Assembly: GCA_945898215.1 (NCBI GenBank)
Contig: CAMDHY010000031.1
Location: 1-39,265, forward strand
Direction: 5' to 3'
Length of the DNA: 39,265 nucleotides
From: Pseudoxanthobacter soli DSM 19599
GTDB lineage: Bacteria; Pseudomonadota; Alphaproteobacteria; Rhizobiales; Segnochrobactraceae
Below, piece after piece: positions 7,930 through 15,280 of the stretch (position 1 is its first letter; each line of letters opens with the position of its first letter). The position numbers and the translations under genes were made by a program. Below the pieces are notes generated by a model. The model did not search any database. It was not told the origin of the DNA and worked only from the letters and a program-made list of their open reading frames with translations.

Positions 7930-8946
7930 TCACGCCGCGATGCGCCGGCCGTCGGCGCCGAAGAACAGCGCGCCGCGGACGTCGAGGTTCACCCGGTCGC
8001 CCACATCGAGGGCGATGTCGGACTCGGTCAGCGTCACGAGGTGGTGGCCGGCGACGTCGAGGTGCAGGTGGTTCTGGTCGCCGAGATGCTCGATGCGCGC
8101 GACGATGCCAGTTCCGGTGCCGCCGTCGGCCCGGCGGATGTCGAGGTGCTCGGTGCGGGCGCCGATCGTCGCGGTGCCGGGCGGGGTCGCCACCTGCGGC
8201 AGCACCGAGGGCGGCACCAGGTTGATGGCCGGCTGGCCGAGGCGGGTGGCGACATAGACGGTCGCCGGGTTCTCGTAGATCTCGCGCGGCGTGCCGACCT
8301 GGACGAGCCGGCCTTCCTCCATGACGCCGACGCGCGAGGCCATCGTCATCGCTTCGATCTGGTCGTGGGTGACGTAGAGGATGGTGACGCCGAGCTCCAC
8401 CTGGATGCGCTTCAGCTCGAGCCGCAACTCGCCACGCAGCTTCGCGTCGAGCGAGGAGAGCGGCTCGTCCATCAGATAGATCGACGGGCGCCGCACCAGC
8501 GCCCGGCCGATGGCGACGCGCTGCATCTCGCCGCCCGAAAGCCGGGTCGCGCGGTTTTCCAGCTTGTGGGCGATGCGCAGCATCGTCGCGATCCGCGTCA
8601 CCGTCGCCTTGATCTGGTCCTCCGGCACCCGCCTTGTCGGCGAGCGCAGCGGGAAGGCGAGGTTCTCGTAGACCGACAGATGCGGGTAGAGCGAGTACTG
8701 CTGGAAGACGAAGGCGACGTCACGCTCCGCCGGCGGCAGGCCGGTGACGTCGCGGCCGCCGATCGAGATGCGGCCGTGGTCGGGCTTCTCGAGGCCGGCG
8801 ACGAGCCTGAGCGTCGTCGTCTTGCCGGCGCCGGTCGGGCCGAGCAGCACGACGAACTCGCCGTCCGCCACCGTCAGCGACAGGTCCTCGACCGCCTGGA
8901 TGGTGCCGAAGGCCTTCGAGACGAGATCGATGCGCACCTCAGCCAT
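7930..8946 (-). CDS. Sugar ABC importer ATP-binding protein (second copy)
   Basis: A CUT1-type (MalK/UgpC-like) ATPase of 338 residues that powers the importer encoded just upstream. Walker A is GPTGAGKTT, the signature is LSGGEMQRVAIGR, Walker B is IYLMDEPLSSLD and the switch histidine is in LYVTHDQ. The C-terminal third is a TOBE/MOP-like regulatory domain. The start at 8946 (MAEVRIDLV) matches the sister gene MAEIRVEHL and overlaps its end by 8 bases; the in-frame ATG at 8961 would add only MKGPP. Two different ATPase genes in one operon suggest a heterodimer, as in the rhizobial glycerol importer GlpST, but the substrate here is not proven. Confidence 0.9.
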   Translation of the reverse strand: MAEVRIDLVSKAFGTIQAVEDLSLTVADGEFVVLLGPTGAGKTTTLRLVAGLEKPDHGRISIGGRDVTGLPPAERDVAFVFQQYSLYPHLSVYENLAFPLRSPTRRVPEDQIKATVTRIATMLRIAHKLENRATRLSGGEMQRVAIGRALVRRPSIYLMDEPLSSLDAKLRGELRLELKRIQVELGVTILYVTHDQIEAMTMASRVGVMEEGRLVQVGTPREIYENPATVYVATRLGQPAINLVPPSVLPQVATPPGTATIGARTEHLDIRRADGGTGTGIVARIEHLGDQNHLHLDVAGHHLVTLTESDIALDVGDRVNLDVRGALFFGADGRRIAA

Positions 8947-10036
8947 GGGCGGCCCCTTCATAGAGCGCCGTGCGCACGGCGCGACCGTCCTCTTTGCCGA
9001 ACACCGACAGCCGCGCGCCGTTGAACGCGAGGCCGAGCCTGTCGCCGGTCGCCACCGGCACCGTCGCCGGTACGCGCGCCTTCACGGTGCCACCGGCGGT
9101 GCGCACGGTGACGATCTGGGTGGTGCCGAGATATTCGGCGCCGAACACCTCGCCGCGCACGCCGCCGTCACTGACGAAGCGGATGTGCTCCGGCCGGACG
9201 CCGAGCACGAGATCGGCCTCTGCCCGCGCCTCGCGGGCGGCCGGCACCGCGACCTCGACACCGTCCACCGTCACCGCCTGCTGGCCGGGGGCGAGGGCGC
9301 CGCGGAAGGCGAGGAAGTTCATCGACGGCGAGCCGATGAAGTCGGCGACGAACATCGTCGCCGGGTGGTCGTAGATCTCCTGCGGGGTGGCGAACTGCTC
9401 GATGACGCCGTGGTTCATCACGGCGATCTTGTCGGCCATCGCCATCGCCTCGAGCTGGTCGTGGGTGACGTAGACGGTGGTCGCTTTCAGGCGGTCGTGC
9501 AGGCTGCGGAGCTCGTGGCACATCAGCGTGCGGAACTCGCTGTCGAGGGCGCCGAGCGGCTCATCCATCAGGAAGCACATCGGCTCGCGGACGATCGAGC
9601 GGCCGAGGGCGACGCGCTGGCGGTCGCCGCCGGACAGCCCCGACACCGACTTGTCGAGCAGCGGCGTGATCCGGAGGATGCGCGCCGTCTCCTCCACCCG
9701 CCGCTTGATCTCGGCCTTCGGCGTGCCGACGCATTTCAGCGGGAAGCCGATGTTCTGGCGCACGCTCATGTGCGGGTAGAGTGCGAAGAGCTGGAACACG
9801 AAGGCGATGTCGCGGTCGGCGGCGCGCTTGAAGGTGACGTCCTCGCCGCCGAGCAGGATCTGGCCGGAGGTCGGCAGCTCCAGCCCGGCGATCATCCGGA
9901 GCGTCGTCGTCTTGCCGCAGCCCGACGGGCCGAGCATGACGAAGAACTCGCCGTCGTGGACGGTGAAGCTCGAGTCCTTCACGGCGGTGAAGGTCCCGAA
10001 GGTCTTGTGCAGGTGCTCGACGCGGATCTCGGCCAT
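8939..10036 (-). CDS. Sugar ABC importer ATP-binding protein (first copy)
   Basis: A 365-residue MalK/UgpC-like ATPase. Walker A is GPSGCGKTT, the Q-loop is AFVFQLFALYPHMSV, the signature is LSGGDRQRVALGR, Walker B is CFLMDEPLGALD and the switch is VYVTHDQLEAMAMAD. A C-terminal TOBE-like domain follows (LGVRPEHIRFV). The signature has Asp where Gln or Glu is usual, a mild change that occurs in active family members. It starts 11 bases after the small membrane protein gene and its end overlaps the next ATPase gene. Both ATPases retain all catalytic motifs, so neither looks like a degenerate partner. Confidence 0.92.
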   Translation of the reverse strand: MAEIRVEHLHKTFGTFTAVKDSSFTVHDGEFFVMLGPSGCGKTTTLRMIAGLELPTSGQILLGGEDVTFKRAADRDIAFVFQLFALYPHMSVRQNIGFPLKCVGTPKAEIKRRVEETARILRITPLLDKSVSGLSGGDRQRVALGRSIVREPMCFLMDEPLGALDSEFRTLMCHELRSLHDRLKATTVYVTHDQLEAMAMADKIAVMNHGVIEQFATPQEIYDHPATMFVADFIGSPSMNFLAFRGALAPGQQAVTVDGVEVAVPAAREARAEADLVLGVRPEHIRFVSDGGVRGEVFGAEYLGTTQIVTVRTAGGTVKARVPATVPVATGDRLGLAFNGARLSVFGKEDGRAVRTALYEGAAHG

Positions 10037-10047
10037 CTACGCCACCC

Positions 10048-10278
10048 TCACGCCGGGAACTTCGAGACGATCATGAACATCACCGTCCCCGTCAGGATGG
10101 TGGCGAACGACCAGCCGTAGAGCCACAGCGACACGGGCTGCATCAGCATGACGACGCCGATGCCGATGACGGCGATGGCGACGTTTTCCATGACCGCGCG
10201 CCGGGCGAAGCGCGGCCAGCGCGAGGGCGCGGCGGCCGTGCGGCCGCGCCGGACGGGGGCGTCGGTCTCGCCGTTCAT
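10048..10278 (-). CDS. 76-aa two-helix membrane protein coupled to the ABC permease
   Basis: A small gene that is easy to miss. The ATG at 10278 overlaps the permease stop codon (10275-10277) by 4 bases (ATGA), and the ATPase gene follows 11 bases after its end. The protein has a basic N-terminus (RRGRTAAAPSRWPRFARR) and then two hydrophobic segments, roughly residues 33-50 (IAVIGIGVVMLMQPVSLWL) and 53-72 (WSFATILTGTVMFMIV). This predicts a hairpin with a cytosolic basic tail. Rhizobial glycerol ABC operons also carry a small membrane protein (GlpU, DUF2160), which makes an accessory role plausible, but I cannot show homology. Function unknown. Confidence 0.75.
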   Translation of the reverse strand: MNGETDAPVRRGRTAAAPSRWPRFARRAVMENVAIAVIGIGVVMLMQPVSLWLYGWSFATILTGTVMFMIVSKFPA

Positions 10279-11228
10279 TTGCGCACCGCTCCGAAGGTGA
10301 TCCCGCGCAGGAGGTGCTTGCGGAGCAGCACGGTGAACACGACGATCGGGATGAGGAAGAGCGTCGTTCCGGCGGCCACCGCCGGCCAGTCCATGCCGCC
10401 CTCGCCGATGATGATCGGGATGAACGGCGGCGCCGTCTGTGCCTCGCCGGAGGTGAGCAGCACCGCGAAGGCGTACTCGTTCCAGGCGAAGATCAGGCAG
10501 AAGATCGCGGTCGCGGCGATGCCGGTCGCCGCCTGCGGCAGCACCACCTTGCGGAACGCCTGCAGCCGCGTGTAGCCGTCGATCATCGCCGCCTCCTCGT
10601 ATTCGCGCGGGATCTCGTCGATGAAGCCCTTCAGAAGCCACACGGCGAGGGAGACGTTGACGGCGGTGTAGAGGATGATCATGCCGAGCCGCGTGTCGGA
10701 CAGGCCGAGCTCGCGGTACATCAGGTAGATCGGGATGGCGACGGCGATCGGCGGCATCATCCGGGTCGACAGGATGAAGAACATCAGATCGTCGGCGAGC
10801 GGAATCCTGAACCGCGAGAACGCGTAGGCGGCGAGCGTGCCGAGGAAGACGGCGAGGAACGTCGAGCCGAAGCCGATGATCAGCGAGTTCATGAAGCGGG
10901 CGCCGAACTTCGACGGCCCGACGATCACCATGTTCTGCTTGCGGACGAGCTCGTCGTACCAGGTCTCCGGGGGCGGCAGGCTCGCCATGTATTCCGGCGT
11001 CTGGCGCGAGCGGGTGGTGAACAGGTTGACGTAGCCCTGCAGCGACGGGTCGGCGAACACCTTCGGCGGATAGGCGATGGCGTCCGACTGCGACTTGAAG
11101 CCGGTGGCGAAGATCCACAACAGCGGCAGCATCGTGATGATCGCATAGACGATCACGATCGCCCCGGAGATGCGCCGCGACGCCGTCGACGGCGCCACGA
11201 CCGAATGGGCTTGCGTCAGGCCGGACAT
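10275..11228 (-). CDS. Sugar ABC importer permease (MalG/UgpE-like)
   Basis: A 317-residue inner-membrane subunit of the CUT1 family. It starts at 11228 (MSGLTQAHSVV...); a longer in-frame start at 11345 would translate the palindromic repeat and is rejected. The first helix is IVIVYAIITMLPLLWIFATGF, and further helices follow from about residue 110. The EAA loop that contacts the ATPases reads EEAAMIDGYTRLQAFRKVVLPQ. A sizeable periplasmic insert of about 60-70 residues follows helix 1, as in MalG-type proteins. It lies 199 bases after the first permease gene, separated by the 140-bp repeat, and overlaps the small membrane protein gene at its 3' end. Confidence 0.92.
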   Translation of the reverse strand: MSGLTQAHSVVAPSTASRRISGAIVIVYAIITMLPLLWIFATGFKSQSDAIAYPPKVFADPSLQGYVNLFTTRSRQTPEYMASLPPPETWYDELVRKQNMVIVGPSKFGARFMNSLIIGFGSTFLAVFLGTLAAYAFSRFRIPLADDLMFFILSTRMMPPIAVAIPIYLMYRELGLSDTRLGMIILYTAVNVSLAVWLLKGFIDEIPREYEEAAMIDGYTRLQAFRKVVLPQAATGIAATAIFCLIFAWNEYAFAVLLTSGEAQTAPPFIPIIIGEGGMDWPAVAAGTTLFLIPIVVFTVLLRKHLLRGITFGAVRK

Positions 11229-11250
11229 GGCACGTCCTCGCGGAGGTCTC

Positions 11251-11390
11251 GTCCTCCCCCTGCCAGGGGGGAGGACGGCCGCGCCGCAGGCGCGGCAGGT
11301 GGGGGCCCGTAAAACGAGCCCCGAGCTTGGATTGACAGGCCCCACCCTGCCGGCTTCGCCGGCTGTCCCTCCCCCTGGCAGGGGAGGGAC
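11251..11390. repeat. 140-bp palindromic interspersed element, copy A
   Basis: An imperfect inverted repeat with two arms of about 55 bp. Each arm contains two nested hairpins: an outer one (GTCCTCCCCCTGCCAGG... and its complement) and an inner one (GCCGCGCC-GCA-GGCGCGGC in the left arm, GCCGGC-TTC-GCCGGC in the right). A second full copy of the same length lies at 16435-16574 in the opposite orientation. It fills most of the gap between the two permease genes, so it would be transcribed and could fold in the mRNA. REP/BIME- or MITE-like; no coding content. Confidence 0.85.
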
Positions 11391-11427
11391 GGGTACCCGC
11401 CGTCTGGCAATTCGATCGCCATATCCA

Positions 11428-12390
11428 TCACCGGTTCTTCACCGCGTTCAGCGCCTTCACGTAGATGTTGGCGGCGCCGAAGATCGTCACGAACAGGATG
11501 ATGGCGAAGGCGGAGGAGTAGCCGGTGCGCCACTTCTCGAACGCCTCGCGCTTCAGGGTGATGGAGGCGAGCTCGGTGGTCGATCCCGGCCCGCCGGAGG
11601 TGAGCAGCGCCACCATGTCGAACATCTTGAAGTTCTCGATGGCGCGGAACAGTACCGCCAGCATCAGGAACGGCAGCACCATCGGCAGCGTGATCGACCA
11701 GAACGTCCGCCAGGAACTCGCGCGGTCCACCTCCGCCGCCTCGTAGATGTAGTCTGGCACCGAGCGCAGACCGGCGAGGCAGATCAGCATCACGTAGGGC
11801 GTCCACATCCAGGCATCGACGATGACGATCGACCACGGCGCCAGCGCCACCGAGCCGACCATGTCGAAGGAGGAGGGCGGGATGCCGGTGAAGAAGGAGA
11901 CGACGTAGTTGAACGGGCCGATCTGTGTCTGGAAGAGGAGCTTCCAGAACGTGCCGACGACGGCCGGCGACAGCATCATCGGCAGCAGGACGACGGTCGT
12001 CCAAAACGAGTGGCCGCGGAACTGCCGGTTGATGAGGAGGGCGAGGCCGAAGCCGAGCAGCACTTCGAGCACGATCGTCCAGACGACGAAGTGCGCGGTC
12101 GCCTGCATGCGCTCCCAGATGTCGGGGTCCGACAGCACGCGCGAATAGTTGCGCACGCCGACCCAGGCGACGGTGGCGTTGAGTTTGTTCGCCGCATAGT
12201 TGGTGAACGACAGATAGACCGCCCAGATCAGCGGGAAGATGTTGATCGCCAGCAACAGTGCGATGGTCGGGCCGATGAACAGCCAGGCGATGGTGCGGTC
12301 GGAGAAGCCGCTCACCTTGCGGGCAAGGCCGTCCGGCGTCGCGGCGGCGACCCGTTCGGCGACGGTCCTGCGGTCTGGGATGTCGGTCAT
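11428..12390 (-). CDS. Sugar ABC importer permease (MalF/UgpA-like)
   Basis: A 320-residue inner-membrane subunit with six predicted helices, the first being TIAWLFIGPTIALLLAINIFPLIWAVYLSF. The binding-protein-dependent permease motif YEAAEVDRASSWRTFWSITLP provides the EAA coupling loop. The final helix is FAIILFVTIFGAANIYV. It lies downstream of the binding-protein gene, separated by 162 bases that contain two hairpins, which would be expected to lower its expression relative to the binding protein. Pairs with the permease at 10275-11228. Confidence 0.93.
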   Translation of the reverse strand: MTDIPDRRTVAERVAAATPDGLARKVSGFSDRTIAWLFIGPTIALLLAINIFPLIWAVYLSFTNYAANKLNATVAWVGVRNYSRVLSDPDIWERMQATAHFVVWTIVLEVLLGFGLALLINRQFRGHSFWTTVVLLPMMLSPAVVGTFWKLLFQTQIGPFNYVVSFFTGIPPSSFDMVGSVALAPWSIVIVDAWMWTPYVMLICLAGLRSVPDYIYEAAEVDRASSWRTFWSITLPMVLPFLMLAVLFRAIENFKMFDMVALLTSGGPGSTTELASITLKREAFEKWRTGYSSAFAIILFVTIFGAANIYVKALNAVKNR

Positions 12391-12444
12391 CGGGCCCGTT
12401 CGCGATGGCGGTTGGCGGGCGCCGTCCCGGCATGGGGCGGCGAG

Positions 12445-12473
12445 GGGAGCGCGGGCGCGAGGCGCGCGCTCCC
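12445..12473 (-). other. GC-rich hairpin in the binding protein-permease gap
   Basis: GGGAGCGCG (12445-12453) pairs with CGCGCTCCC (12465-12473), giving a 9-bp stem with an 11-base loop. It has no T tract, so it is not an intrinsic terminator by itself. It lies beside the stronger hairpin at 12505-12532. Confidence 0.55.
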
Positions 12474-12504
12474 GGTTCGGCGTGGCGTCGCTTCGAGAGC
12501 CGGA

Positions 12505-12532
12505 CCTCCGGCCCGGCGAACCGGGCCGGAGG
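12505..12532 (-). other. Perfect 12-bp hairpin after the binding-protein gene
   Basis: CCTCCGGCCCGG, loop CGAA, then CCGGGCCGGAGG: a perfect 12-bp stem with a 4-base loop, starting 20 bases past the stop of the binding-protein gene on the transcribed strand. No T run follows. Hairpins at this position in ABC operons are known to protect the upstream binding-protein mRNA and reduce transcription of permease genes. That role is inferred here. Confidence 0.75.
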
Positions 12533-12552
12533 CGGTTGCGTGCGCTACCGCG

Positions 12553-13875
12553 TCAGAGCTTGCCTTCGTCCTCGAAGATCTCGGTCCAGTCGCCGACCAG
12601 AAGATCGAGGGCTTCCTTCGCCGTGCCCTTGTTGGCGACGACGTAGTCGTGCACGCGCTCCTGCATGGCGAGCAGCAGCTGCGCGTAGGCGGGCTCCTGC
12701 CAGAAGTCCTTCACCTGGCCCATCGCGACGAGGAAGTCGGCGGCGAACGGCGCGGTGTCGGCGAAGCCCGGCGCTTCCAGCACCGACTTGGCGCAGGAAT
12801 AGCCGCCGAGCGACCACCACTTCGCCTGCACGTCGCCCTGCGCGAACCACTTGATGTACTGCAGCGCCGCGTCCTGCTTGTCGGAATAGGCGACCACCGA
12901 GATGCCCTGGCCGCCGAGCGTCGAGCCCTTGACGATCTCTTCGGGGTTGACGAAGAAGCCGATCTTGTCGCCGCCGACGTTCTCGTTCTTGTAGAGGCCC
13001 GGGAAGAAGGCGAACCAGTTCATCATCATGGCGACCTGGCCGGACGTGAACGCGTCGAGGTTCTCCTGCATGTAGGCGTTGGTGTAGCCGGGCGGCGTGC
13101 AGCAGTCGTACATCGCCTTGTAGGCCTCGAGACCCTTCACGGCGTCGGGGCTGTTGACGTAGCCCTGCATGTCGTAGGGCTTCTCGGGGTTCTCGTACTT
13201 GAAGTCATAGGGATAGAGGGCGTTGGTCACGCCCATGGTGATGCCTTCCGAGCCGCGCTCGGTGAAGATCGCCGCGCCATAGACGGTCTTGCCGTCGATC
13301 TCGCGCTTCTGGAAGAACTCGGCGACCTGCTTCAGCTCGTCCCAGGTCTTCGGCGGGGCGAGGTCGCGGCCGTACTTGCCCTTGAACTCGGCCTGCAGCT
13401 CGGGCCGCGCGAACCAGTCCTTGCGGTAGGTCCAGCCGAGCGCGTCGCCCATCGCCGGCAGCGCCCAGTAGTTGTCGGAACCCTTCGGCCAGGTCGAGTA
13501 GGCATAGACCGTCGCCGGCAGGAAGCTGTCCATGCTGATGCCTTCTTTGGCGAAGAAGTCGTTCAGCTTGACATAGTGACCGTTCTCGGCGGCGCCGCCG
13601 ATCCACTGGCTGTCACCGATGACGAGGTCGCAGAGCTTGCCCTTGGAGTTGAGCTCGTTCTGCATGCGGTCGGTGTAGTTCGGCCACGGAATGAACTCGA
13701 ACTTCATGTCGATGCCGCTCTGGGCGGTGAAGTCCTTCGACAGTTCGACGAGCGCGTTCGCCGGGTCCCACGCCGCCCAGCACAGCGTCAGGGTTTCCGC
13801 CTGCGCGCCCGTCGCCCCCACGAGTGGCGCACCGACGACGACCGCGGCAGCCGTCGACAACAGAAGCTTCCTCAT
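12553..13875 (-). CDS. ABC sugar-binding protein (extracellular solute-binding family 1)
   Basis: A periplasmic receptor for the importer, 440 residues. The start at 13875 gives a clean signal peptide (MRKLLLSTAAAVVVGAPLVGATGAQAE, cleavage after AQA) and has a good ribosome site (GGGAGGA) 7 bases upstream; an upstream extension to 14022 is rejected. The mature protein begins TLTLCWAAWDPANALVELSKDFTAQSG, typical of the family, and is rich in aromatic residues near likely ligand loops (YWALPAMGDALGWTYRKDWF). A C-C pair occurs in YDCCTPPGY. It is followed by a strong hairpin and preceded by an operator-like palindrome. The ligand is not predictable; a monosaccharide, polyol or small glycoside is likely. 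Confidence 0.93.
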   Translation of the reverse strand: MRKLLLSTAAAVVVGAPLVGATGAQAETLTLCWAAWDPANALVELSKDFTAQSGIDMKFEFIPWPNYTDRMQNELNSKGKLCDLVIGDSQWIGGAAENGHYVKLNDFFAKEGISMDSFLPATVYAYSTWPKGSDNYWALPAMGDALGWTYRKDWFARPELQAEFKGKYGRDLAPPKTWDELKQVAEFFQKREIDGKTVYGAAIFTERGSEGITMGVTNALYPYDFKYENPEKPYDMQGYVNSPDAVKGLEAYKAMYDCCTPPGYTNAYMQENLDAFTSGQVAMMMNWFAFFPGLYKNENVGGDKIGFFVNPEEIVKGSTLGGQGISVVAYSDKQDAALQYIKWFAQGDVQAKWWSLGGYSCAKSVLEAPGFADTAPFAADFLVAMGQVKDFWQEPAYAQLLLAMQERVHDYVVANKGTAKEALDLLVGDWTEIFEDEGKL

Positions 13876-13882
13876 TGCTCTC

Positions 13883-13889
13883 TCCTCCC
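13883..13889 (-). promoter_or_regulatory. Ribosome binding site deciding the binding-protein start
   Basis: GGGAGGA on the minus strand, 7 bases before the ATG at 13875. It supports the signal-peptide start over the longer frame. Confidence 0.8.
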
Positions 13890-14022
13890 ATGCGCCCACG
13901 TGTGCGCCGGCCGGTGAGACCGGCGTCGTCGCCACCGGCGCCGTTGCGGCGGCGCCGTCGATCCGGGCATTTTCGACCGAAGTCTGCGTTCCCTCGGGCG
14001 CCCTCGTGACGGGGCGCTCCAT

Positions 14023-14060
14023 GTTTAGTGCTTCGGAATACTAAGCATCAAACACTAAAC
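14023..14060 (-). promoter_or_regulatory. Operator-like inverted repeat upstream of the ABC operon
   Basis: GTTTAGTG at 14023-14030 and CACTAAAC at 14053-14060 are perfect 8-bp inverted arms with a 22-base spacer. A third partial half-site (ACTAA, 14039-14043) lies between them. The stretch is AT-rich against a very GC-rich background and sits in the 211-base gap between the dehydrogenase and binding-protein genes. It is a likely regulator site near an internal promoter; the regulator is unknown. The same half-site is not obvious upstream of lacI or xylA. Confidence 0.5.
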
Positions 14061-14086
14061 TGTGCAACAGCACTTTTCGGGCTGGC

Positions 14087-15259
14087 TCACACCTTTTCCC
14101 AACGGCCGCCGGCGGCGCTGGAGCGCACCGCCGCCTCGATGAAGGCGACGCCCGCGACGCCGTCGTCGACGCTCGGGAAGGTCACCGCCGGATCGGGGGC
14201 CGAGCCCGCGCGCGCGGCGCGGATCGCCCGGGCCGCCTCGGTGTAAATCGTCGCGAAGCCCTCGAGATAGCCTTCCGGATGGCCGGACGGGATGCGCGTC
14301 ACGCGGGCGCCAGCGGCGTTCACCGCCCCGGTGCCGCGGGTGAGCTTCACCGTCGGCTGGCCGAGCGGCGACCACCACAGATCGTTCGGCTGCTCCTGCT
14401 CCCAGTTCAGTCCGCCCCGCTCGCCGTAGACGCGCAGACGCAGCGCGTTCTCGTTGCCGGGCGCGACCTGGCTCGCCCACAGCATCCCCTTGGCGCCGCC
14501 CTCGAAGCGCAGCAGCAGGTTGGCGTTGTCGTCGAGCCGGCGGCCGTCGACGAAGGTCGAGAGATCGGCGCTCAGGCTGTCGAGCGTCAGCCCGGTGACG
14601 AAACAGGCGAGGTTGTAGGCGTGGGTGCCGATGTCGCCGATGCAGCCGCCGGCGCCGGAGCGGGCCGGGTCGACGCGCCACGCCGCCTGCTTCTGGCCGG
14701 AGTCCTCGAGCTTCGTCGAGAGCCAGCCCTGCGCATACTCCACCTGCACGACGCGGATTTTGCCGAGCTCGCCGGCGGCGATCATCGCCCGGGCGTGCCG
14801 GATCATCGGGTAGCCGGTGTAGTTGTGGGTGACGGCGAACACCTTGCCGGTCCGCTTCACCACGTCGGCGAGCGCCCTGGCGTCTTCCAGGGTCGTCGTC
14901 AGCGGCTTGTCGCAGATGACGTGGAAGCCCGCCTCCAGCGCCGCCTTCGCTGGGGCGAAGTGCATGTGGTTCGGCGTCACGATGGCGACCACCTCGGCGC
15001 GGTCGGCGCGTTTGCCCTCGCCGGCGATGAGCTCCTCCCAGGTGCCGTAGGCGCGCTCCGCCGGGATGCCGAGCGTCAGCGCGCTCTCCTTCGCCCGCTG
15101 CGGCTCGGAGGAGAGCGCGCCAGCGACGAGGGTGAACTCGTCGTCCATGCGGGCGGCGAGGCGGTGCACCGCCCCGATGAAGGCGCCCTGGCCGCCGCCG
15201 ACCATGGCGTAGCGGATGCGGTCGGGGCCCTTCGCGTCGTCGCGTCCGGTGATCGACAT
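14087..15259 (-). CDS. Gfo/Idh/MocA-family sugar dehydrogenase
   Basis: A 390-residue NAD(P)-dependent oxidoreductase, probably oxidising a sugar or sugar derivative in the cytosol. The Rossmann N-terminus is IRYAMVGGGQGAFIGAVH (GGGQGA at 21-26). The family motif with the catalytic lysine is HVICDKPLTTT (K118), and the second catalytic pair is GCIGDIGTHAYNLACF (D209, H213). The C-terminal half is the open beta-sheet domain of the family. It starts 21 bases after the TIM-barrel isomerase gene, so the two are co-transcribed. Gfo/Idh plus TIM-barrel pairs of this kind are known in 3-keto-sugar and anhydrosugar (levoglucosan) metabolism, so a 3-dehydrogenase is one option. The substrate is not certain. 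Confidence 0.9.
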   Translation of the reverse strand: MSITGRDDAKGPDRIRYAMVGGGQGAFIGAVHRLAARMDDEFTLVAGALSSEPQRAKESALTLGIPAERAYGTWEELIAGEGKRADRAEVVAIVTPNHMHFAPAKAALEAGFHVICDKPLTTTLEDARALADVVKRTGKVFAVTHNYTGYPMIRHARAMIAAGELGKIRVVQVEYAQGWLSTKLEDSGQKQAAWRVDPARSGAGGCIGDIGTHAYNLACFVTGLTLDSLSADLSTFVDGRRLDDNANLLLRFEGGAKGMLWASQVAPGNENALRLRVYGERGGLNWEQEQPNDLWWSPLGQPTVKLTRGTGAVNAAGARVTRIPSGHPEGYLEGFATIYTEAARAIRAARAGSAPDPAVTFPSVDDGVAGVAFIEAAVRSSAAGGRWEKV

Positions 15260-15280
15260 TGGCTGTTCCTCCCCGGTCGC

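Noticed and set aside
11229-11345. N-terminal extension of the second permease
   Set aside because: The extra residues are translated palindromic repeat; the same repeat-derived peptide arises at copy B, so it is not protein sequence.
11170-13917. 915-codon open frame on the plus strand through the repeat, a permease and the binding protein
   Set aside because: It runs antisense to clearly recognisable ABC genes and through a palindromic repeat; its His/Arg/Asp/Gly-rich translation is a codon-bias shadow.
13936-13957. CGGCGCCG repeated arms upstream of the binding-protein gene
   Set aside because: An 8-bp GC-only palindrome is common by chance in this composition, and nothing around it suggests a terminator or riboswitch.
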